Shown: positions 42,308 through 50,692, numbered from the stretch's first letter. The stretch is 64,000 nucleotides of DNA from Gp6-AA40 sp036407095 (GCA_036407095.1 DASWZV010000058.1:124001-188000); one strand, 5' to 3'. Numbers and translations are program-made. Notes: generated by a model from the sequence alone, not told the origin.

Positions 42308-43663
42308 TTACTGCGTCCCGACGAAGCGGAGATTGGTCGGGGCGGCCGGAAGCTGACTGGCGGCCACGCCGAACTCGTAAGCGCCGACATCAGGAGCGAG
42401 ACCCTGAGGCACGGGTTTGCCGGCGAAGTCCGTCGTGTACCCGAGGCTCATCCCCCCGTCGATGGCAGGGCTCAATGCCTGGAGCGTGAAATCGCGCGCA
42501 CCAAGGTTGACGAAGAGCGGGTTGGCGATGCGCTCCCCCGACCCCAGAATGTATCCGACCAGTGAGCCGCTCACGATGTTGTAGACATTGTTGGCGTGCG
42601 TGAAGTTGCTGGTGCTGGCGATCTGGACATCACCGTAGAAGATGTTGTTGCGCACGGTCATGAACGACAGATTCGAGTTGCATCCGAAGATTCTCCAGAT
42701 GCTCCCGTCACCCGTTTGCTGGTAGACCGTGTTGTTGTCGAAAATGAAATTCGACATGGTGATGCCGAAGCTGCCGGTATTGAAACAGAAGGTCGTCAGC
42801 GGCTGAGCGGCATCAGCGCGCGAGTTCACGAACACGTTGTAGACGAGTCTCACGTTCGCTGCCGTGCCCGAACCGCCACTGGCCCCCGCTTCGAAGAAGC
42901 CCTGCGGGTTCTCGGCGTAGTTATGGTGCACGTAGAGGTTGTCGCCGTTGTTGAAGATTTCCACGAACTTTCCATTGAACCCGAAGAATGAATCGGCGGC
43001 CCTGCAATTGATGCCGCGATTGTAGGAGAGTTCGTTTCCGCCGCTGCCGGCTTGCTGGAAGAAGAAGCACCCCGCGCCGTAGTTGCCGCCGCCAGCGTTG
43101 TTCTCGATGATGTGCAGGTCATGCACGTTGTTTTCCGTGATGAGATTGAACTGTCCGTAGACGGCAGCCCCGTAGCCGGTGGCAGTGATCTCATTCTTGC
43201 GGATCACGTTGTGGTTGGCGGTCGCGCTGAGGAATATCCCCGCCTCGTGCGCGTTCGTGATGAAGAAATCCTGGAAGACAATCCAACTCCCGTTGACCAC
43301 CACACTGTGAGTCAGGCCGCTGGACTCGGGCGCGGGCGCGCGTTGAATCAGCGGAGCGTTCCCCGTGCCGTATGCCTGAAACGTGATCGGATTGCCGCTC
43401 ACGCCGCTGCGCGAAATCGTGAGGGTGCCGGTCCAGACGCTCCCGCGGCGGAAGTTGATCACGTCGCCCGGCTGGAGCGTGAAGCCGTTCACCTTTCCGA
43501 GCGACTTCCATGGCGCGGACTCTGATGTCCCGCTATTGCCATCAGAACCAGCCGTGTTGTCCACGTAGTAGCTCGCGGCGTGAGCTTCGACAGAACTCAG
43601 AACTGCGAATGCGACCAGCAGTTCCAGAGAGAACACGCTGCCGACGCGACGACCAAAGTACAT
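42308..43663 (-). CDS. Secreted right-handed parallel beta-helix protein
   Basis: 451 residues; the ATG at 43663 is the first Met before a signal peptide ('SVFSLELLVAFAVLSSVEAHA'). The mature chain starts 'ASYYVDNTAGSDGNSGTSESAPWKSLGKV', the usual opening of pectate-lyase-like beta-helix proteins. It is then rich in Asn-containing rungs such as 'NHNVIRKNEITATGYG', 'NLITENNVHDLHIIENN' and 'LVYNVFVNSRAD'. It ends 'PAIDGGM...PDVGAYEFG', common in these proteins. It may bind or cleave acidic polysaccharide. It faces the glycan locus convergently and may be regulated apart from it. Confidence 0.8.
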   Translation of the reverse strand: MYFGRRVGSVFSLELLVAFAVLSSVEAHAASYYVDNTAGSDGNSGTSESAPWKSLGKVNGFTLQPGDVINFRRGSVWTGTLTISRSGVSGNPITFQAYGTGNAPLIQRAPAPESSGLTHSVVVNGSWIVFQDFFITNAHEAGIFLSATANHNVIRKNEITATGYGAAVYGQFNLITENNVHDLHIIENNAGGGNYGAGCFFFQQAGSGGNELSYNRGINCRAADSFFGFNGKFVEIFNNGDNLYVHHNYAENPQGFFEAGASGGSGTAANVRLVYNVFVNSRADAAQPLTTFCFNTGSFGITMSNFIFDNNTVYQQTGDGSIWRIFGCNSNLSFMTVRNNIFYGDVQIASTSNFTHANNVYNIVSGSLVGYILGSGERIANPLFVNLGARDFTLQALSPAIDGGMSLGYTTDFAGKPVPQGLAPDVGAYEFGVAASQLPAAPTNLRFVGTQ

Positions 43664-43801
43664 TGCTGGACCCCGCCAAATCTCCGCAATGGACGTGCCA
43701 TCGAGGAAGCACCTGAGAAGCCGAGGGACCTCGCTCCTCGAGGGATGGGGACGGCGCACGGTTGCAAAAAATTCACGCCTCTTACAACTCTGGCGATCCG
43801 G

Positions 43802-44533
43802 ATGAGAACCTCGACCCGCGGCCTCAGGATCCTTCTCGTGGGGGACAAGCCAGGCGCCGCCGCACGGCTGAAAGCGCAACTGGAGACTCTGGGACATCAC
43901 GTCATCGGATCGGCGAGGGATCACCGCGAGGCGATCGTCAGTGCCACCAGACTGAGGCCCGACTTCGTGATGATCGAATTGCGGCTCGACGGTCTCGACG
44001 GGATAAGGACCGCGCGAACGATCTTCGCGAATCAACCGCTGCCGATCGTTCTCCTCGCTGGCCACAGCGCGGCGGAATTCGTCCCGCGAGCCCACGAGGC
44101 CGGGATCATGGCTGCGCTCGTGACCCCGACGAGCGCCCCTCGCTGCGCCGCGATCATCGATGTTGCGCTCGAGCGTTTCAGAGAATTTCAGGCGATCCGG
44201 CTCGAGACCGTTGATCTGCACGAGGCGCTCGCGCTCCGAAACGACATCGAGCGGGCGAAGCGAGTGCTCATGACGTACCTGGATATCTCGGAGGCTGACG
44301 CATTCCGACGCTTGTGGCGCACGCGGACCGGCGCATCGAGCTTACGTGAGCTGGCCGTCGCCGTGTCGAAATCCGAACCGCTGCTCAAAGACGGCTGCCT
44401 CGTTCGAAGTGTGCAGTCCGTCATTACGGCGATCGGCCGTCGATTGAACCGCACGCACAACACCAGCGCCAACGGTCGTACGTCCCGCGTGACCCCGTCG
44501 TCAAAGCAGCTTCGAACCCCAAACGGCCGATGA
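43802..44533 (+). CDS. ANTAR-domain response regulator with degenerate receiver
   Basis: 243 residues from ATG 43802, the Met directly before the receiver; an ATG at 43745 is an alternative. The receiver (about 1-125) starts 'RILLVGDKPGAAARL'. The phospho-acceptor position reads Glu59 ('VMIELRLDGLDGI') instead of Asp, and the conserved Lys near the end reads Thr ('ALVTPTSAP'). The ANTAR RNA-binding domain (about 140-195) has 'ALRNDIERAKRVLMTYLDISEADAFRRLWR'. ANTAR proteins act as antiterminators on paired hairpins. Glu for Asp suggests a permanently on state or control without phosphorylation. A basic tail of about 40 residues follows. Confidence 0.8.
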   Translation: MRTSTRGLRILLVGDKPGAAARLKAQLETLGHHVIGSARDHREAIVSATRLRPDFVMIELRLDGLDGIRTARTIFANQPLPIVLLAGHSAAEFVPRAHEAGIMAALVTPTSAPRCAAIIDVALERFREFQAIRLETVDLHEALALRNDIERAKRVLMTYLDISEADAFRRLWRTRTGASSLRELAVAVSKSEPLLKDGCLVRSVQSVITAIGRRLNRTHNTSANGRTSRVTPSSKQLRTPNGR

Positions 44534-44838
44534 TCGTGAGATCGCCCGAGAACGCAGAGCACCCGAGGCGGCACATGCAGAATCACACGCAGAAGATTCT
44601 CGTCGCACGATCACGGTCTGCAGTCGGCCGCCCGGACACGTACCTGGTGCTCCGCAGGCCCTTTGCTCATCTCGAGGAGGAGCTTCGAAGGATTGCCGAT
44701 GTGACGGTCATCGTGGACCGGCGCGAGCGTGATCGCCGCGACGCCTCTGCGCGCATCCACGACGAGCAACGCAGAGCCGAGCGGAGAAGCCGGAGAGACG
44801 AGCTCGGCGAGCTCGTGATTGTGAGCGACCGTTTCTGA
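44530..44838 (+). CDS. Small basic protein of unknown function, coupled to ANTAR gene
   Basis: 102 residues starting in an ATGA overlap with the ANTAR gene, so it is very likely co-translated. I do not recognise a named family. The middle has 'YLVLRRPFAHLEEELRRIADVTVIVDRRERDRRDASARI', and the second half is very rich in Arg, Glu and Asp. The 'V-I-V-D-R-R-x-R-x-R-R' pattern occurs in small regulatory proteins of other soil bacteria, as far as I recall. No signal peptide or membrane segment is seen. Confidence 0.55.
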   Translation: MIVRSPENAEHPRRHMQNHTQKILVARSRSAVGRPDTYLVLRRPFAHLEEELRRIADVTVIVDRRERDRRDASARIHDEQRRAERRSRRDELGELVIVSDRF

Positions 44839-44853
44839 GCGGCGACGACATCA

Positions 44854-44873
44854 GCGGATTGATGGCAATCCGC
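44854..44873. terminator. Perfect 8-bp hairpin between convergent genes
   Basis: GCGGATTG (44854-44861) pairs perfectly with CAATCCGC (44866-44873) across an ATGG loop, in the 73-base gap between two converging genes. It has no T-run but is well placed to stop or protect transcripts from both sides. Confidence 0.5.
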
Positions 44874-44911
44874 GGTGTCTGTCGCCCGTCGGCCCCAGTT
44901 TTCCTGCCCGC

Positions 44912-45274
44912 CTACAGCAACGGGTGTTCGGTGATCAGTAGATCCTGAACCACCCGCCCACCTATCAAGTGCTCCTGGATGATCCGCTCGAGCGCGGGCG
45001 GATCGCACTCCCGATACCACGCACCTTCCGGATACACCACAGCGATCGGACCGCCTTCGCAGATGCGAAGGCAGTTCGCTTTGCTGCGCAGGATGCCGCC
45101 CTGCTCCGACAGGCCCAGCTCTTTCAGCCGCTTCTTCAGATAATCCCAGGCCGCGACGCCGCGCTCCATGTCGCAGCACTTCGGCTTGGTCTGCTCGGCG
45201 CAGAGGAAGATGTGGCGGCGGGCCACCGGCACGCCGATCGTGGTGGCGATTTTCTGCAGGGATTCGTCGGACAT
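44912..45274 (-). CDS. Thioredoxin-fold [2Fe-2S] ferredoxin
   Basis: 120 residues; ATG at 45274 chosen by homology. Four cysteines likely to hold the cluster are seen in 'FLCAEQTKPKCC' (about residues 24-35) and 'KANCLRICEGGPIAVVYPEGAWY' (about 66-88). This is the pattern of thioredoxin-like 2Fe-2S proteins of the NuoE or shethna type. 'RIIQEHLIGG' near the end is also typical. Its redox partner is not visible in the neighbourhood. The next minus-strand gene upstream is a secreted protein 65 bases away, so an operon is possible but not shown. Confidence 0.85.
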   Translation of the reverse strand: MSDESLQKIATTIGVPVARRHIFLCAEQTKPKCCDMERGVAAWDYLKKRLKELGLSEQGGILRSKANCLRICEGGPIAVVYPEGAWYRECDPPALERIIQEHLIGGRVVQDLLITEHPLL

Positions 45275-45292
45275 CTGGTGATGCGGGGGCTG

Positions 45293-45310
45293 CCTTCGAC
45301 TTCGCTCAGG
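45293..45310. repeat. Possible single copy of a dispersed CTTCGACTTCGCTCAG repeat
   Basis: The 18 bases at 45293-45310 match a CCTTCGACttcGCTCAGG word that I recall being scattered through intergenic regions of many bacterial genomes. Only one copy is visible here, in the 65-base gap between the ferredoxin and the secreted-protein gene, so its repeat status cannot be shown from this window. Confidence 0.3.
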
Positions 45311-45339
45311 CCAAGGAAGCTCCCGCTCTACGATGCTCT

Positions 45340-46185
45340 CTATTTCGTACGCGGTTGTGACGTTCCGGGTGGCAGCCATAGCTTGATGCGGCCTTCCCAG
45401 AGCGACTTGTTGTTCTCCTCGCACGAGTACTCGAGGATCTCGGTCTTCGACAGGGTGAACGTCCGCTCGTTGGTCCACGGCTTCGTGTAATAGACGGGAT
45501 CGTCGATCGTCACGGTGTAGCCGATGTGCCCCGCGTCGGTGCGCTTCAGCGTCTGCACCAGATGCAGCTGGTCGCTGTGCGGGTGGCCGATGGTATCGAG
45601 CCGGGTGAATCCATTGAAGCCGACGGTGTCGATGACGAGCGTGTCGCCCTCCCACCTCGCGATCGACTCGCCGAACCAGGTAGGGTTCGGTTCCTTCGAG
45701 TGTTCGGTCTTGAACGGGACAATGTGGAACCAGGTGCTCTGCTCGAAGAGGAAGGCGAAGTACCTGTCGTTCTGCATGATCTGGAACGGATACGGCGCAT
45801 TCACCGATCGCATCAGGCCGAACGGCATGCACATCCCGGTGTAGTCACCATCCCGTTCCGGGTTGTACTGCTTGATGTTCTCCAGCCCGGCGGGCGTCAG
45901 GGGCAGTTCGCCCGCCCCTTTCTGAAGTGCCGGGGTGCGAGCGTTCGACACGGTCATATCGGGGACGTACGCGTGATCCCAGACGCCGCTGAAGTCGGGG
46001 TGCCCGTTCGGCAGGCGCGGCGCCCGTCCGGCGGGCGTGGTTGCGGCCCCTTTGGCCGTGGATTCACCGGCGGTTCCGGTGCCGATGGTCCCGAGGTTTT
46101 GCGCCCCCATCGATCGCGACAGGACGAGCACGACCGCGAGACTCGAGGCGAGGAGGATGAGAAGACGAGACACGCGGGATGTCAT
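45340..46185 (-). CDS. Secreted protein of unknown function
   Basis: 281 residues with a signal peptide ('LLILLASSLAVVLVLSRSMGAQ'). The mature part has 'PNGHPDFSGVWDHAYVPDM' and later 'IARWEGDTLVIDTVGFNGFTRLDTIGHPHSDQLHLVQTLKRTDAGHIGYTVTIDDP'. This combination recurs in a large family of secreted proteins in Acidobacteriota and related soil bacteria, with no assigned activity that I know of. The start ATG lies 7 bases after a perfect TATAAT on the same strand and has no Shine-Dalgarno sequence. Confidence 0.75.
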   Translation of the reverse strand: MTSRVSRLLILLASSLAVVLVLSRSMGAQNLGTIGTGTAGESTAKGAATTPAGRAPRLPNGHPDFSGVWDHAYVPDMTVSNARTPALQKGAGELPLTPAGLENIKQYNPERDGDYTGMCMPFGLMRSVNAPYPFQIMQNDRYFAFLFEQSTWFHIVPFKTEHSKEPNPTWFGESIARWEGDTLVIDTVGFNGFTRLDTIGHPHSDQLHLVQTLKRTDAGHIGYTVTIDDPVYYTKPWTNERTFTLSKTEILEYSCEENNKSLWEGRIKLWLPPGTSQPRTK

Positions 46186-46192
46186 TCACAGG

Positions 46193-46198
46193 ATTATA
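46193..46198 (-). promoter_or_regulatory. -10 element TATAAT, leaderless arrangement
   Basis: Read on the minus strand, TATAAT at 46198-46193 is followed by 7 bases and the ATG of the secreted-protein gene (46185). Transcription would begin at or next to the start codon. No clear -35 hexamer is seen at 16-18 bases upstream. Confidence 0.5.
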
Positions 46199-46211
46199 GT
46201 CGACACTCGCC

Positions 46212-46241
46212 TTGCCAGGAGGCGTCAACCTGCCATAAGAT
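46212..46241 (+). promoter_or_regulatory. Candidate sigma-70 promoter for the ffh operon
   Basis: TTGCCA (46212-46217) and TAAGAT (46236-46241) are separated by 18 bases on the plus strand, about 90 bases before the ffh start and after the divergent gene's promoter. Similarity to consensus is moderate. Confidence 0.4.
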
Positions 46242-46331
46242 AAGGGTTTGCGCGCGTCGGCTCCGGCGCGACCGATCGTCCGGGTTGGTCGCACCACCGG
46301 CAGTCTGCGCGCTGCGAGCCGGCAGTCATCC

Positions 46332-47750
46332 ATGTTCGAATCGATCAGCAACCGGATTCAGGAAGCGTTCAAGGGCCTGCGCGGCGAGGTCCGGCTGACC
46401 GATGCGCATATCGAATCGGCTCTGGGCGAGATCCGTCTGGCGCTGCTCGAAGCGGACGTCAACTTCCAGGTCGTCAAGGCGTTCATCGATCGCGTTCGCG
46501 ACAAGGCGACGGACCAGACGGTCCTGAGAAGCCTCAGCCCCGTGCAACAGGTCGTCAAGATCGTGCGCGACGAGCTGCTCGCCCTGTTCGGCGACGACGA
46601 AGGCGGACTTCAGAAACACGCACCGTCGCCGCGAGTGGTGTTGCTGCTCGGACTCCAGGGTTCTGGTAAGACGACGACATCAGGCAAGCTCGGATACTGG
46701 CTGCAACGCCAGGGCCGACACCCGATGATGGTGTCGACCGACGTCCGACGGCCCGCCGCGATTCAGCAGCTCTCGGTCGTCGGCGAGATGGCCAGCGTCC
46801 GCGTCTACGCGCCCGAGACGATGGACCCGGTGGCGCGTGCGTCGGGAGCGCTGGCCGAGGCCAGGGCCAAGGGATTCGATACGGTCATCGTCGATACCGC
46901 CGGCCGACTCCACATCGATGACGACCTGATGAACGAGCTGCAGGCGATCAAGGATGCGGTGCACCCCTCGGACCTGTTGTATGTCGCCGACGCGATGACC
47001 GGCCAGGACGCCATCAAGAGCGCAGGCGAGTTCAATCGCCGCGTGGGTGTAACCGGCGTCGTGCTCACGAAGCTCGATGGTGATGCGCGCGGAGGCGCGG
47101 CGCTCTCGGTCGTCTCCGTCGTCGGCGTGCCGATTGCCTTCGTTGGCAGCGGCGAGCGGATCGAGGACCTCGAGCTCTTTCATCCCGACCGGATCGTGTC
47201 GCGGATGCTCGGCATGGGCGACATGCTCTCGCTCATCGAGAAGGCCGAGCAGGCGATGGAGGAGGGCGAGGCCGAGAAGCTCGAGGAACGGCTTCGAAAG
47301 AATCAGTTCTCGCTCGAAGACTTCGCCAAGCAGCTGAAGACCATCAAGCGGATGGGCCCGATCGAGAACGTGCTCGGGATGATCCCTGGTCTCAGCAGCA
47401 TGAAGGAGCTTGCGCAGAACCGCCCCGATGACAAGCAGATCGCCAGAGTCGAGGCGATCATCTCGTCGATGACGCCGCAGGAGCGTCAGAACGATCAGAT
47501 CATCAACGGCAGCCGACGCCGTCGGATCGCGGCGGGCAGCGGTACGAAGGTCGAGGACGTCAATCGTCTCCTGATGCAGTTCTCGGAGATGAAGAAGGTC
47601 ATGAAGATGATCAACCAGGGCGGCCCGGCGGCCTTGCGGCACACGAAGGGCCTGCCCAAGATGGCCCAGGGGCAGCAGGGATTCGGTTCCTTTGCTGGTG
47701 GAAAGAAGCGTAAGAAAGGTGGGCCGTGGGGGCTCATCAAATCACGGTAA
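46332..47750 (+). CDS. ffh: Signal recognition particle GTPase Ffh
   Basis: 472 residues; ATG 46332 opens the N domain ('MFESISNRIQEAFKGLRGE'). The G domain has G1 'GLQGSGKTTTSGKLG' (about 101-115), 'DVRRPAAIQQL', G3 'VDTAGRLHID' and G4 'TKLDGDARGGAALS'. The Met-rich M domain runs from about 300 with 'DMLSLIEKAEQAM', 'SLEDFAKQLKTIKRMGPIENVLGMIPGL' and the RNA-binding 'SRRRRIAAGSGTKVEDVNRLLMQF'. It binds signal sequences and 4.5S RNA and targets ribosomes to FtsY. It heads the cluster with rpsP, rimM, trmD and rplS, a common bacterial order. Confidence 0.97.
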   Translation: MFESISNRIQEAFKGLRGEVRLTDAHIESALGEIRLALLEADVNFQVVKAFIDRVRDKATDQTVLRSLSPVQQVVKIVRDELLALFGDDEGGLQKHAPSPRVVLLLGLQGSGKTTTSGKLGYWLQRQGRHPMMVSTDVRRPAAIQQLSVVGEMASVRVYAPETMDPVARASGALAEARAKGFDTVIVDTAGRLHIDDDLMNELQAIKDAVHPSDLLYVADAMTGQDAIKSAGEFNRRVGVTGVVLTKLDGDARGGAALSVVSVVGVPIAFVGSGERIEDLELFHPDRIVSRMLGMGDMLSLIEKAEQAMEEGEAEKLEERLRKNQFSLEDFAKQLKTIKRMGPIENVLGMIPGLSSMKELAQNRPDDKQIARVEAIISSMTPQERQNDQIINGSRRRRIAAGSGTKVEDVNRLLMQFSEMKKVMKMINQGGPAALRHTKGLPKMAQGQQGFGSFAGGKKRKKGGPWGLIKSR

Positions 47751-47772
47751 TCGACAGGAGCGGAGCGACAAG

Positions 47773-48048
47773 ATGTTAGTGATTCGCATGCGGCGCGTGG
47801 GGACGACCAAGAAGCCGTTCTTCCGTCTGGTGGTGACCGAGGCCCGGTCGGCGCGTGAGAGCAGCTTCGTGGAGAACGTCGGCACCTACAATCCGCGCAC
47901 GAAACCCGCGAAGGTGGAAATCGACAAGGCGCGCATCGAGCACTGGCTCAAGCGCGGCGCAAAGCCATCGGATACGGTGCGCACGCTGCTCGCGAAGCAC
48001 TTGACGCGTGATCTGTCGGCGGTCGTGGAAACGCCGGCGGCCCAGTAA
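47773..48048 (+). CDS. rpsP: 30S ribosomal protein S16
   Basis: 91 residues from ATG 47773 with GGAGCG upstream. The S16 family start 'MLVIRMRRVGTTKKPFFRLVV' and 'VGTYNPRTKPAKVEIDKARIEHWLKRGAKPSDTVRTLL' are unmistakable. It binds 16S rRNA and helps assemble the small subunit. Its stop overlaps the next start (TAATG). Confidence 0.97.
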   Translation: MLVIRMRRVGTTKKPFFRLVVTEARSARESSFVENVGTYNPRTKPAKVEIDKARIEHWLKRGAKPSDTVRTLLAKHLTRDLSAVVETPAAQ

Positions 48049-48332
48049 TGGCCGACGAGTCGGGTCAGGTTGCGAACGCGGGCGCCGCGAAAGTGAGCCC
48101 GCTGAGCGCAGTGGTCGAAGTGGTCGCGCGTGCGCTCGTCGACCATCCCGACGCCGTCAAGGTTCGGGAGTCGACACGGCGCGGCATGACGATCGTGGAG
48201 CTGACGACGGCGCCGGGCGACATGGGCAAGATCATCGGTCGCCAGGGCAGAACGGCCGCGGCGTTGCGCACTCTGGTGGCGGTCGCGGCAGAGCGCCACG
48301 GCGTTCGGGCGCAACTGGATATTCGAGACTGA
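48048..48332 (+). CDS. khpA: KH-domain RNA-binding protein (KhpA family)
   Basis: 94 residues. A single KH fold with the GxxG loop is visible ('GDMGKIIGRQGRTAAALRTLVAVAAERHG', about residues 61-89). An N-terminal extension of about 20 residues, rich in Ala, is longer than in most family members. KhpA proteins bind structured RNA and lie between rpsP and rimM in many phyla, as here. Translation is coupled to rpsP through the overlapping TAATG. Confidence 0.93.
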   Translation: MADESGQVANAGAAKVSPLSAVVEVVARALVDHPDAVKVRESTRRGMTIVELTTAPGDMGKIIGRQGRTAAALRTLVAVAAERHGVRAQLDIRD

Positions 48333-48334
48333 TC

Positions 48335-48871
48335 GTGGCCGAGTCCCCATCGTGGGACGCCATGATCCTGGTTGGTCGCGTGGCGCGGCCCCACGGGATC
48401 CGCGGGCACGTCATTGTCACGCCGGAGACCGATTTCGTCGAGGAGCGCTTCCAGGAAGGCGCCACATTGTGGTGCCGGACTGCACGCGGCGACGAACGAT
48501 TGACGGTCCGGACGATGCGGGTGCAAAAGGGCAGGCCGATCGTCGGGTTCGAGGGTTTCGAGCGGATCGAGGACGTCGAGCGGTTGTCAGGGGTTGAGCT
48601 CCGCATCCCCGAGGATGCGCTGCAGCCGCTGAGCGACGGGTCGTATTACCATCACGACCTTGTCGGCTGCGTGGTTCGAACCGTCACAGATGCACCGGTC
48701 GGGACCGTGGTGAGAGTCCAGGGCGGCACGAGCGGAAGTCTGCTCGTGATCGACGGCACCCGCGGCGAGGTGTTGATTCCGCTCGTCGCGGCGATATGCG
48801 TCGAGATCGACGTGCGGTCGAAACGGATTCGGATCGATCCCCCGGACGGGTTGCTCGACTTGAACGTGTAG
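48335..48871 (+). CDS. rimM: 16S rRNA processing protein RimM
   Basis: 178 residues from GTG 48335, two bases after the previous stop; ATG 48362 is an alternative. The N-terminal barrel begins 'MILVGRVARPHGIRGHVIVTPETDF', and the PRC-barrel half shows 'YYHHDLVGCVVRT', 'GTVVRVQGGTSGSLLVIDG', 'EVLIPLVAAICVEIDV' and 'DPPDGLLDL'. It binds S19 and helps mature the 30S head. Neighbours are those expected. Confidence 0.94.
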   Translation: MAESPSWDAMILVGRVARPHGIRGHVIVTPETDFVEERFQEGATLWCRTARGDERLTVRTMRVQKGRPIVGFEGFERIEDVERLSGVELRIPEDALQPLSDGSYYHHDLVGCVVRTVTDAPVGTVVRVQGGTSGSLLVIDGTRGEVLIPLVAAICVEIDVRSKRIRIDPPDGLLDLNV

Positions 48872-48917
48872 CGGCGTCCGCCTTGCGCCTCGAGGCGTCG
48901 GCGAGATCGCCTGTGAG

Positions 48918-49658
48918 ATGAAGTTCGATATCGTCACGATCTTTCCGCGGATGATTGAGGCCGGCCTGTCGGAAGGCATCATCTCTCGCGGGATCGCGGG
49001 CGGTTTGTTGGATGTGCAGGTCCACGACCTGCGCGACTTCACGACCGATCGTCACCGCAGCGTTGACGACATGCCGTACGGCGGCGGTCCGGGGATGGTG
49101 ATGAAGCCCGAGCCGTTGATGCGCGCCGTGGCGCACATCTCGGCGACGCGCGGAACGCCGGGAGCGGTGGTGCTGTTGTCGCCGCAGGGACGGGCGTTCA
49201 CGCAGGCCGGGGCTGCGCGGCTCGTGGCCCGGGGACATGTCGCGCTGCTGTGCGGCCGATACGAGGGAATGGACGAGCGCGTGCGCGAGCTGGTCGCGAC
49301 CGAGGAGATCTCGATCGGCGACTACGTGTTGAGCGGTGGCGAGCTGCCGGCGCTGGTCGTGCTCGACGCCGTGAGTCGTCTGGTCCCGGGCGTGGTGGGA
49401 GACGAGCAGTCGGTCGCGGAAGAGTCGTTCTCCCGCGGCGTGCTCGATTACCCGCACTACACGCGGCCCGCGGAAGTCGCGGGGCGGCGGGTGCCGGACG
49501 TGCTGCTCTCGGGGCATCACGCCGAAGTGCGGCGGTGGCGACGGAAAGCAGCGCTGGCCAGAACGCTCGAGCGGCGGCCGGACCTGCTCGCGGACGCGGC
49601 ATTGGACGAGGATGATCGAGTGCTGCTCGAAGAGATCAAGAAGGAGACCGAATCATGA
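48918..49658 (+). CDS. trmD: tRNA (guanine-N1-)-methyltransferase TrmD
   Basis: 246 residues. SPOUT-family methylase that makes m1G37 in tRNA. It has 'FDIVTIFPRMIEAGLSEGIISRGI', 'YGGGPGMVMKPEP', 'LLSPQGRAFTQ', 'LLCGRYEGMDERV' and the SAM-knot 'SIGDYVLSGGELPALVVLDAV', all standard for TrmD. The end overlaps rplS by 4 bases. Confidence 0.97.
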   Translation: MKFDIVTIFPRMIEAGLSEGIISRGIAGGLLDVQVHDLRDFTTDRHRSVDDMPYGGGPGMVMKPEPLMRAVAHISATRGTPGAVVLLSPQGRAFTQAGAARLVARGHVALLCGRYEGMDERVRELVATEEISIGDYVLSGGELPALVVLDAVSRLVPGVVGDEQSVAEESFSRGVLDYPHYTRPAEVAGRRVPDVLLSGHHAEVRRWRRKAALARTLERRPDLLADAALDEDDRVLLEEIKKETES

Positions 49659-49999
49659 GCGCGATAGAGCTGGTCGAGAAGTCCCAGACGACCGAACGGC
49701 CGGACATGAAGTCTGGAGACACCGTCCGCGTGCACGTGAAAGTGCGCGAAGGCGACAAGGAGCGCATCCAGATCTTCGAAGGGATCGTCATCGGCCTGCA
49801 TCGGGGCGGCACGCGCGCTTCGTTCACGGTCCGTAAGGTGTCGTTCGGTCAGGGCGTCGAGCGCATCTTCCCGCTGCACTCGCCGACGATCGCCAAGGTC
49901 GACGTGGTGCGGTCGGCGCGCGTGCGCCGCGCGAAGCTGTACTTCCTGCGCGATCTCAAGGGCAAGGCTGCGCGCATGAAGGAAACGAAGAGGACGTAA
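49655..49999 (+). CDS. rplS: 50S ribosomal protein L19
   Basis: 114 residues; ATG in the ATGA overlap with trmD. L19 signature regions include 'GDTVRVHVKVREGDKERIQIFEGIVIGLHRGG' and 'SFGQGVERIFPLHSPTIAKVDVVRSARVRRAKLYFLRDLKGKAARMKE'. It lies at the interface of the ribosomal subunits. Confidence 0.97.
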   Translation: MSAIELVEKSQTTERPDMKSGDTVRVHVKVREGDKERIQIFEGIVIGLHRGGTRASFTVRKVSFGQGVERIFPLHSPTIAKVDVVRSARVRRAKLYFLRDLKGKAARMKETKRT

Positions 50000-50065
50000 G
50001 AGAACGGTTCAGCGTTCATAGGTCCACAGCTCCGGTTCCGGGTTCCAGATCGAGGTTCACGGTTC
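50000..50065. repeat. Short direct GGTTC-type word repeats
   Basis: The gap between rplS and rnhB contains repeated words: GGTTCA, CGTTCA, CGGTTCCGGGTTCC and GGTTCACGGTTCATGGTTC. The same words form the arms of the palindrome at 60184-60339. No gene is seen here. Confidence 0.5.
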
Positions 50066-50692
50066 ATGGTTCGCACCCGCGCAATGAGGACTCTCGAGAA
50101 CGCCGCACGGCGATGGGGGTTCTATCGCGTCGCGGGGTGTGACGAGGTCGGGCGCGGATGTCTGGCGGGGCCGGTCGTCGCCGGTGCCGTCATCCTCGAT
50201 CCCGACGCTCATATTCCGGGGCTCGCCGATTCGAAAACGATCAGCGCAATCGAGCGCGAACGTCTGCACGACCTCATCATCCGCAAGGCGCTGGCATGGT
50301 CGGTGGCGGCGCTCGAGCCTGCTGAGATCGACGCGATCAACATTCATCGCGCGTCGCTCGAGGCGATGCGGCGCGCATTGATGGCGATCGCGCCGCTTCC
50401 TGATCTGGTGCTCGTCGATGCGTTCCGGATCCCGGATCTCCACTTCGCGCAGCGCGCGGTCCTCCACGGCGATCGACGGTGCGCGGCAATCGCGGCCGCG
50501 TCGATCGTGGCCAAGGTCACGCGCGATCGGCAGATGATGGTCTGGCACGAACAGGATCCGCGCTACGGCTACGATCGTCACAAGGGCTACGCGACCGCGG
50601 AGCACCGTGCGGCCGTCGCCCGCTTCGGCTACTCGGCGCTCCATCGCCGTACCTTCCGTCCACAATCCGGCCTCTTTGATACGATGGATTGA
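50066..50692 (+). CDS. rnhB: Ribonuclease HII
   Basis: 208 residues. The active-site motif 'VAGCDEVGRGCLAGPVVAGAVIL' (Asp-Glu near residues 25-26), 'LADSKTIS', 'LVDAFRIPDL' and 'AIAAASIVAKVTRDRQM' are as in RnhB. It removes ribonucleotides from DNA. The end 'YDRHKGYATAEHRAAVARFGYSALHRRTF' is also typical. It follows rplS, a frequent order. Confidence 0.95.
   Translation: MVRTRAMRTLENAARRWGFYRVAGCDEVGRGCLAGPVVAGAVILDPDAHIPGLADSKTISAIERERLHDLIIRKALAWSVAALEPAEIDAINIHRASLEAMRRALMAIAPLPDLVLVDAFRIPDLHFAQRAVLHGDRRCAAIAAASIVAKVTRDRQMMVWHEQDPRYGYDRHKGYATAEHRAAVARFGYSALHRRTFRPQSGLFDTMD

Noticed and set aside
42308..44221. Longer 637-codon version of the beta-helix gene
   Set aside because: The extra N-terminus lacks homology and lies over the divergent ANTAR gene; a good signal peptide begins at 43663.
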